Assembly: GCA_002359085.1 (NCBI GenBank)
Contig: DEQB01000099.1
Span: forward strand, 1 to 9,202
Direction: 5' to 3'
DNA length: 9,202 nt
Source of the DNA: Erysipelothrix sp. UBA3377
Lineage (GTDB): Bacteria > Bacillota_I > Bacilli_A > Erysipelotrichales > Erysipelotrichaceae
Shown here: positions 5,545 through 9,202 of the stretch, piece by piece
Numbering within the stretch: position 1 is the first letter of the stretch
Layout: each line of letters starts with the position of its first letter
Made by a program: the position numbers and the translations under genes
The notes under the pieces: generated by a model
What the model was told of the DNA's origin: nothing
What the model saw: the letters and a program-made list of their open reading frames with translations, nothing else
Databases searched by the model: none

Positions 5545-5573
5545 TTGATTTACTCCAGATAATTGATTATAAT
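5545..5573 (+). promoter_or_regulatory. Promoter of the AbiE cassette
   Basis: TTGATT (5545-5550) and a perfect TATAAT (5568-5573) are separated by exactly 17 bases. The predicted start is near 5580, just before the ribosome binding site GGAGG (5584-5588), giving a leader of about 13 bases. This rules out the upstream in-frame TTG at 5563 as the start. Confidence 0.75.
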
Positions 5574-5587
5574 TAAATTAACTGGAG
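5553..5587. promoter_or_regulatory. Operator-like palindrome spanning the AbiE -10 box
   Basis: The left arm CTCCAG-A-TAATT (5553-5564) and right arm AATTA-A-CTGGAG (5576-5587) match at 11 of 12 positions, around an 11-base centre. The arms flank the -10 element and the right one overlaps the ribosome binding site. AbiEi antitoxins are known to repress their own promoters by binding inverted repeats, so this is the best candidate operator. Confidence 0.6.
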
Positions 5588-5592
5588 GATAT

Positions 5593-6180
5593 ATGATAAA
5601 AACAACCGCAATGCTTCTTGAGGAACTTCATGAATATAAAGCACCACAGAACAAAATTTTAAATATGGTAAAGCACCAAGCGTTATTTCCTGTTATAAGA
5701 GGTTTATATGAAACGGATAAAAATGTTTCCGGATATTTACTTGCTTCTAGCATCTATAACCCATCATATTTATCATTAGATTTTGCGCTGTCCTTTTATG
5801 GTTTAATACCCGAAACTGTCTATACCTTCACTTCAGTAACCTTTAAGAAAAATAAAAAGAAAACATACAAAACATCATTTGGAACGTATACATATCGAGA
5901 TATACCAGAACTTGCGTATCCTGTAGGTATTACAATTAGATACGAAGGCACGTATAGCTTTCTAATTGCAGACCAGGAAAAAGCACTGTGCGATAAACTG
6001 TACACCCTAAAACCTGTGACTAATATCAAAGATCTAGAATTTGTATTGTTTAATAATTTACGCATAGAAGAAGATAAATTCTATAGTTTAGACACAGAGA
6101 AGCTAAAGGCTTACGCAAATTTATACCAATCTACGACTTTGGATACACTCACTAAACTATTGAAAAGGAGCCCACAATGA
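5593..6180 (+). CDS. abiEi: AbiEi-family antitoxin/autorepressor (type IV toxin-antitoxin)
   Basis: A 195-residue protein of the AbiEi antitoxin family. Residues 1-40 form an N-terminal winged-helix-like domain ending in IRGLYE. The C-terminal antitoxin region carries the family-typical NPSYLSLDFALSFYGLIPE at 56-74, a Lys-rich stretch (KKNKKK, 85-90) and ADQEKALCDKLY at 126-137. AbiEi proteins antagonise the partner AbiEii without direct complex formation and usually repress the operon. The ATG at 5593 was chosen over the upstream TTG at 5563 because GGAGG sits directly before it and the promoter -10 lies downstream of that TTG. Its stop overlaps the toxin start (ATGA). The symbol is by family; sequence identity to characterised AbiEi is not known. 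Confidence 0.85.
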   Translation: MIKTTAMLLEELHEYKAPQNKILNMVKHQALFPVIRGLYETDKNVSGYLLASSIYNPSYLSLDFALSFYGLIPETVYTFTSVTFKKNKKKTYKTSFGTYTYRDIPELAYPVGITIRYEGTYSFLIADQEKALCDKLYTLKPVTNIKDLEFVLFNNLRIEEDKFYSLDTEKLKAYANLYQSTTLDTLTKLLKRSPQ

Positions 6181-7037
6181 CCCTAATTGATCAAATGCTT
6201 GAACAATATGAAATCAAATCAGATTACGATAAAAAGAATGCCATCAAAGAAATCACTCAGGAAATCACACTTTATGGTTTATCTAAAGCAGGTTTTTTTA
6301 AAGAAGCGGCCTTTTATGGCGGTACGGCCCTCAGAATATTCTATGGGTTGGATCGATTTTCAGAAGATTTAGATTTTTCCTTAGTTACACCCAATCAAGA
6401 TTTTGACTTGGCTGTTTATTTTCCGATACTTAAGAAGGAACTGATGTCCTTTGGTTTAAATGTTGAAGTGATCGAAAAGGAAAAAAATACAGAGTCAAAC
6501 ATAGAGTCCGCTTTCTTAAAAAGCAATACAAAAGAACAATTTCTTTTATTCTTTAGGGAACAGATACATTCAGGGGTTCACCCCAATGAATTGATTAAAA
6601 TAAAATTCGAAGTAGACGTGAATCCCCCGAAATATGCAGAATTTAAACATGAATTCAGATTACTACCCAGTCCCTATGAGATTAAATTATATCAGCCATC
6701 CTCCCTTTTTTCAGGAAAAATACACGCAGTTGTGGGTAGAGCTTGGAAAGAAAGAATCAAGGGGCGTGACTTATATGATTATGTTTTTTATATTTCAAAG
6801 AATATCCCCGTGAACCTTAAGCACCTAAGGGAAAGATTTTTGGATACGAGTTTTCTAAGTGAAGCAGATCCCTTTAATCTAGATATATTAAAAGAAATCT
6901 TAAAACAACACTTTGATACAATCGATTACAATAAAGCCAAAGAAGATGTTCTCCCTTTTATTAAGGACCCCTCTCAGTTAGATATTTGGTCCGCAGAATT
7001 CTTCAAACAAATTACGGATAACTTAAAAGAAGATTAA
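6177..7037 (+). CDS. abiEii: AbiEii-family nucleotidyltransferase toxin (type IV toxin-antitoxin)
   Basis: A 286-residue nucleotidyltransferase-like toxin. The catalytic signature is intact: FYGGTALRIFYGLDRFSEDLDFSL at 46-69, with the GG-T loop (48-50) and the acidic pair D64 and D66. A further acidic site lies at EVDVNP (145-150). The C-terminal part has KIHAVVGRAWKERIKGRDLYDYVFYI (181-206), including the K...K.RDLYD block typical of the family. AbiEii-type toxins are NTP-dependent nucleotidyltransferases; characterised relatives bind GTP or modify tRNA, slowing growth and in some hosts aborting phage infection. No frameshift or key-residue loss is seen, so the toxin appears functional. It overlaps the antitoxin by 4 bases and is followed by a terminator. 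Confidence 0.9.
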   Translation: MTLIDQMLEQYEIKSDYDKKNAIKEITQEITLYGLSKAGFFKEAAFYGGTALRIFYGLDRFSEDLDFSLVTPNQDFDLAVYFPILKKELMSFGLNVEVIEKEKNTESNIESAFLKSNTKEQFLLFFREQIHSGVHPNELIKIKFEVDVNPPKYAEFKHEFRLLPSPYEIKLYQPSSLFSGKIHAVVGRAWKERIKGRDLYDYVFYISKNIPVNLKHLRERFLDTSFLSEADPFNLDILKEILKQHFDTIDYNKAKEDVLPFIKDPSQLDIWSAEFFKQITDNLKED

Positions 7038-7053
7038 AATAATCGTAAATCAT

Positions 7054-7088
7054 AAGCCCACTTAAAAACATATACTAAGTGGGCTTTT
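7054..7088 (+). terminator. Terminator of the AbiE cassette
   Basis: AAGCCCACTTA (7054-7064) and TAAGTGGGCTT (7076-7086) form a perfect 11-bp stem with an 11-base loop, followed by TTTTATC. It begins 16 bases after the toxin stop. Confidence 0.92.
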
Positions 7089-7102
7089 ATCATTCTTTTT
7101 TT

Positions 7103-7135
7103 AAAACAAAAAGACCCACACCTAGGTGCGAGTCT
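7103..7135 (-). terminator. Terminator of the transporter-nucleoside hydrolase operon
   Basis: On the minus strand AGACTCGCACC and GGTGTGGGTCT (7135 to 7112) pair over 11 positions including two G-U pairs; the inner pairs must open to leave a loop around CTAG. The tail is TTTTTGTTTT. It lies 27 bases past the hydrolase stop and faces the AbiE terminator, so the convergent units are separately closed. Confidence 0.85.
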
Positions 7136-7161
7136 TATATTGTATATTCATATCAGATAAC

Positions 7162-8058
7162 TTAATTAATCTTCTTAAACGAATCCGCAATCTCTTGAAT
7201 AACTTGTTCACGGTTTACTTTTGTAATGACACGAACATTGGGGGATGCATCTTCCACTACATAAGTCTTACCACGTGTTTCACCATCTGTATAGTCAACT
7301 TGTAAGTTAAGACTCTCCGTCTCAAAGAGTTCAGGGTTGGTTACCCATAGTACAGATACGGGATCATGGAGTGCTGAATCATGTTCAGCATATCGCCACA
7401 TAATGTCACCGATTAACTGTGTTAAAGGTGTCGATATAAATGAGAACTTCTCCATATCTTCCATGAGAAGACTGGCTTGATGGGTTGCGTTAAGGGTTGC
7501 CCATACCATGGGAACACCACTGTTAAGCACCATATGACATGCTTCTGGATCAACATAAATATTGAACTCCGCATGTTCTGTAATATTACCCATTTCTATA
7601 CCACCACCCATGATTGATATTTCATGAATTTTGGTTTTAATATGAGGGTATGTGTGAAGTAGTAATGCGATATTTGTGAGTGGACCCACCGCGATAATAG
7701 TGATGGGTTCTTCTGAGGCTTCTAAAATTTCCGCTATCAATTGAACTGCACCTGTATCAGAGAAATGTTTATAAGACTCTTGGGGAAGTGTATGAGACTT
7801 ATTTCCCAATCCATCTTGACCATGAACATCTGCGGCAACATGTTTTTTAACAAGTGGTATCATTGACCCTTTTCCAAGTGGAATATCACTGTCCAAGGCA
7901 TTGAGTAAAAGTTGCGCATTGCGGGTGGTCTTTTCACCACTCACATTACCGCAAACAGTCGTAATGGCTTGAACATCCAAATTGGATTTGGTCAACGCAA
8001 GCACTAGAGCCAGGGTATCATCAACACCTGGATCACAATCGATAATAACTTTTTTCAT
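7162..8058 (-). CDS. Nucleoside hydrolase (inosine-uridine preferring family)
   Basis: A 298-residue enzyme of the IU-nucleoside hydrolase fold, which splits ribonucleosides into base and ribose in the cytoplasm. The Ca2+-binding N-terminal motif VIIDCDPGVDD has Asp at 7, 9, 13 and 14. Other family blocks are VHGQDGLG (78-85), AVGPLTNIA (123-131), ISIMGGG (147-153), AEFNIYVDPEA (163-173) and the active-site H231-D232 in LHDPVSV. Length is typical. The ATG at 8058 is preferred: GAGG lies 9 bases upstream, and MKKVIIDCDPG is the usual family start. An ATG at 8067 overlaps the transporter stop as ATGA but has GAGG directly adjacent, too close to work well; it would add MKN. Purine or pyrimidine preference cannot be told from sequence. 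It is co-transcribed with the transporter. Confidence 0.92.
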   Translation of the reverse strand: MKKVIIDCDPGVDDTLALVLALTKSNLDVQAITTVCGNVSGEKTTRNAQLLLNALDSDIPLGKGSMIPLVKKHVAADVHGQDGLGNKSHTLPQESYKHFSDTGAVQLIAEILEASEEPITIIAVGPLTNIALLLHTYPHIKTKIHEISIMGGGIEMGNITEHAEFNIYVDPEACHMVLNSGVPMVWATLNATHQASLLMEDMEKFSFISTPLTQLIGDIMWRYAEHDSALHDPVSVLWVTNPELFETESLNLQVDYTDGETRGKTYVVEDASPNVRVITKVNREQVIQEIADSFKKIN

Positions 8059-8063
8059 ATTTT

Positions 8064-9202
8064 TCATCCTCTCAACTTATTAAATTGATTTCTAAATAAA
8101 ATGGCGATTAATGACAAACCGATACCCACAAAAATTGTTGAAATCATCAGTTCATTCACACCGATATGCGTCACAAACCAACCAGAAACACTAATCATAA
8201 CACTAAATCCGAGCATATTAATAGTTCCGATTGCTCCAGTTGCAGCACCTGCATTTTTCTGATACATCATACCACCCATGTTAATGCCAAAGGAGAAATA
8301 GACCCCTTGGAAAAACCCAATTAAAAAGAGGGTAAGAAATAGCATCGTAGGTGTGTTGGAGAAAATAAACGCAACCATAAAGACACATGCAATTAAAGGA
8401 TTGATAATCATAAACAAGGTCATTTCAAATTTTCTTAATAAATAGGCCAGCGCGAATGAACCAGCAACAGACCCAATTTGAAAGGCAGACAGAATAGAAA
8501 CCCCTTGGGCTTCCGTTGTATGTTTGATATCTACAGCAAAGGTTGGTGTCCACGTTGTCATGATGACATGAAACGTCGCACTAAACAAAATACAAACCAT
8601 CAAAATTACCATAGCTTTCATGGGATTTTTTTTGATCTGTTGTTTTTCTTCTACTTTGAATTCAGGTTCGTTATTTTTAATCTTGGGAAAGCGTACTTTC
8701 AAAGTCATTAACAACAACATTACCGTTAACACAAAGAATATAACAAAGAAGTATTGGTATGGAATTAAGTTATTGATGAAAAACGAGGCCAACAATGTAG
8801 CCACAACGCCTCCACCTGCAAAGAAAACTTGAACCAAACTCATCATGGGTCCAGTATTCCCTTCGACAGCATCGAAGATCAGGGATATGCCCGGTGAATC
8901 CGTCAAACCATGTCCAATGCCGCCCAACAATGAGAAAAGTAGTAAAAGATTAAAATCCCTTACAAAAATAAATCCCAATAAGAAAGCCATAAACAACAAG
9001 ACACCAACTACCATGATGCCCTTGCGACCAAACTTATCAGAAAGTGTACCCGCTAAATATAAAGTAACCATCGTACCGACGGACTTAAAAGACACCAACA
9101 GTGCGATCTCAGCACTTCCTTTGCCAAAAATACTCGCAAAAGTCATCATAAAGACAACTAACACAACATTCAATGCTCCTTCAAGAAACATTGTCGCATA
9201 GG
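8064..9202 (-). CDS. MFS transporter, N-terminus cut by right edge
   Basis: At least 378 residues of a major facilitator permease. Twelve hydrophobic segments can be counted, with a long charged loop between the sixth and seventh (KIKNNEPEFKVEEKQQIKKNP), as is usual for MFS. The signature loop between helices 2 and 3, GTLSDKFGRKG, is intact. The frame stays open to the window edge (Y-A-T before the first visible Met). That Met, at 9191, has no ribosome binding site and lies within helix 1 (YATMFLEGALNVV), so it is internal; the true start is probably a few codons outside. The substrate is not visible. Its tight link to the nucleoside hydrolase (stop at 8064 beside the hydrolase start) suggests nucleoside uptake, by inference. 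The promoter lies outside the window. Confidence 0.9.
   Translation of the reverse strand, partial: YATMFLEGALNVVLVVFMMTFASIFGKGSAEIALLVSFKSVGTMVTLYLAGTLSDKFGRKGIMVVGVLLFMAFLLGFIFVRDFNLLLLFSLLGGIGHGLTDSPGISLIFDAVEGNTGPMMSLVQVFFAGGGVVATLLASFFINNLIPYQYFFVIFFVLTVMLLLMTLKVRFPKIKNNEPEFKVEEKQQIKKNPMKAMVILMVCILFSATFHVIMTTWTPTFAVDIKHTTEAQGVSILSAFQIGSVAGSFALAYLLRKFEMTLFMIINPLIACVFMVAFIFSNTPTMLFLTLFLIGFFQGVYFSFGINMGGMMYQKNAGAATGAIGTINMLGFSVMISVSGWFVTHIGVNELMISTIFVGIGLSLIAILFRNQFNKLRG

Noticed and set aside
8845..9201. 118-codon plus-strand open frame
   Set aside because: It lies entirely antisense to the MFS transporter, whose motif A and membrane helices are clear; its composition is what the reverse of hydrophobic codons gives.

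Overview
The window looks like part of the chromosome of a low-GC Firmicute-type bacterium; Erysipelotrichia or an Acholeplasma-like lineage are guesses. The support is AT-rich DNA, strong AGGAGG-type ribosome binding sites, near-consensus TATAAT promoters, and TGA used as a stop (several ATGA gene overlaps), which excludes the Mycoplasma code. No rRNA, tRNA, CRISPR array, transposase or phage gene is visible.

Layout, left to right. Positions 1-72 hold the tail of an unidentified gene, followed by a terminator that also lies just past a convergent uracil-DNA-glycosylase-like gene (102-680, minus). A short divergent region leads to a 46-residue, extremely basic protein gene (908-1048, plus), with a full-length Shine-Dalgarno match and several inverted repeats behind it. 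Next comes a minus-strand regulator with an AlbA_2/Schlafen-type N-terminus, a GHKL-like ATPase segment and a C-terminal winged helix (1332-2699). Its promoter is overlaid by six head-to-tail copies of a 10-bp unit (2741-2800).

Divergent from the regulator is a compact four-gene operon (2892-5430): a DUF1858-type small protein, a DUF438/hemerythrin-like/PAS sensor, a HAD phosphatase and a GNAT acetyltransferase. Every junction overlaps by 4 or 8 bases and a strong terminator closes it. A self-contained AbiE-type (type IV) toxin-antitoxin cassette follows (5593-7037), with its own promoter, an operator-like palindrome over the -10 box and its own terminator. The window ends with a minus-strand pair: an MFS transporter, cut by the right edge, feeding into a nucleoside hydrolase. 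This is plausibly a nucleoside uptake and cleavage unit.

The most notable signals are regulatory: the helically phased decamer array at the regulator promoter, a 25-bp near-perfect palindrome beside it, the long palindrome at the AbiE promoter, and the small basic protein with its structured 3' region. All functions are assigned by reading motifs and recalling families, without database searches.
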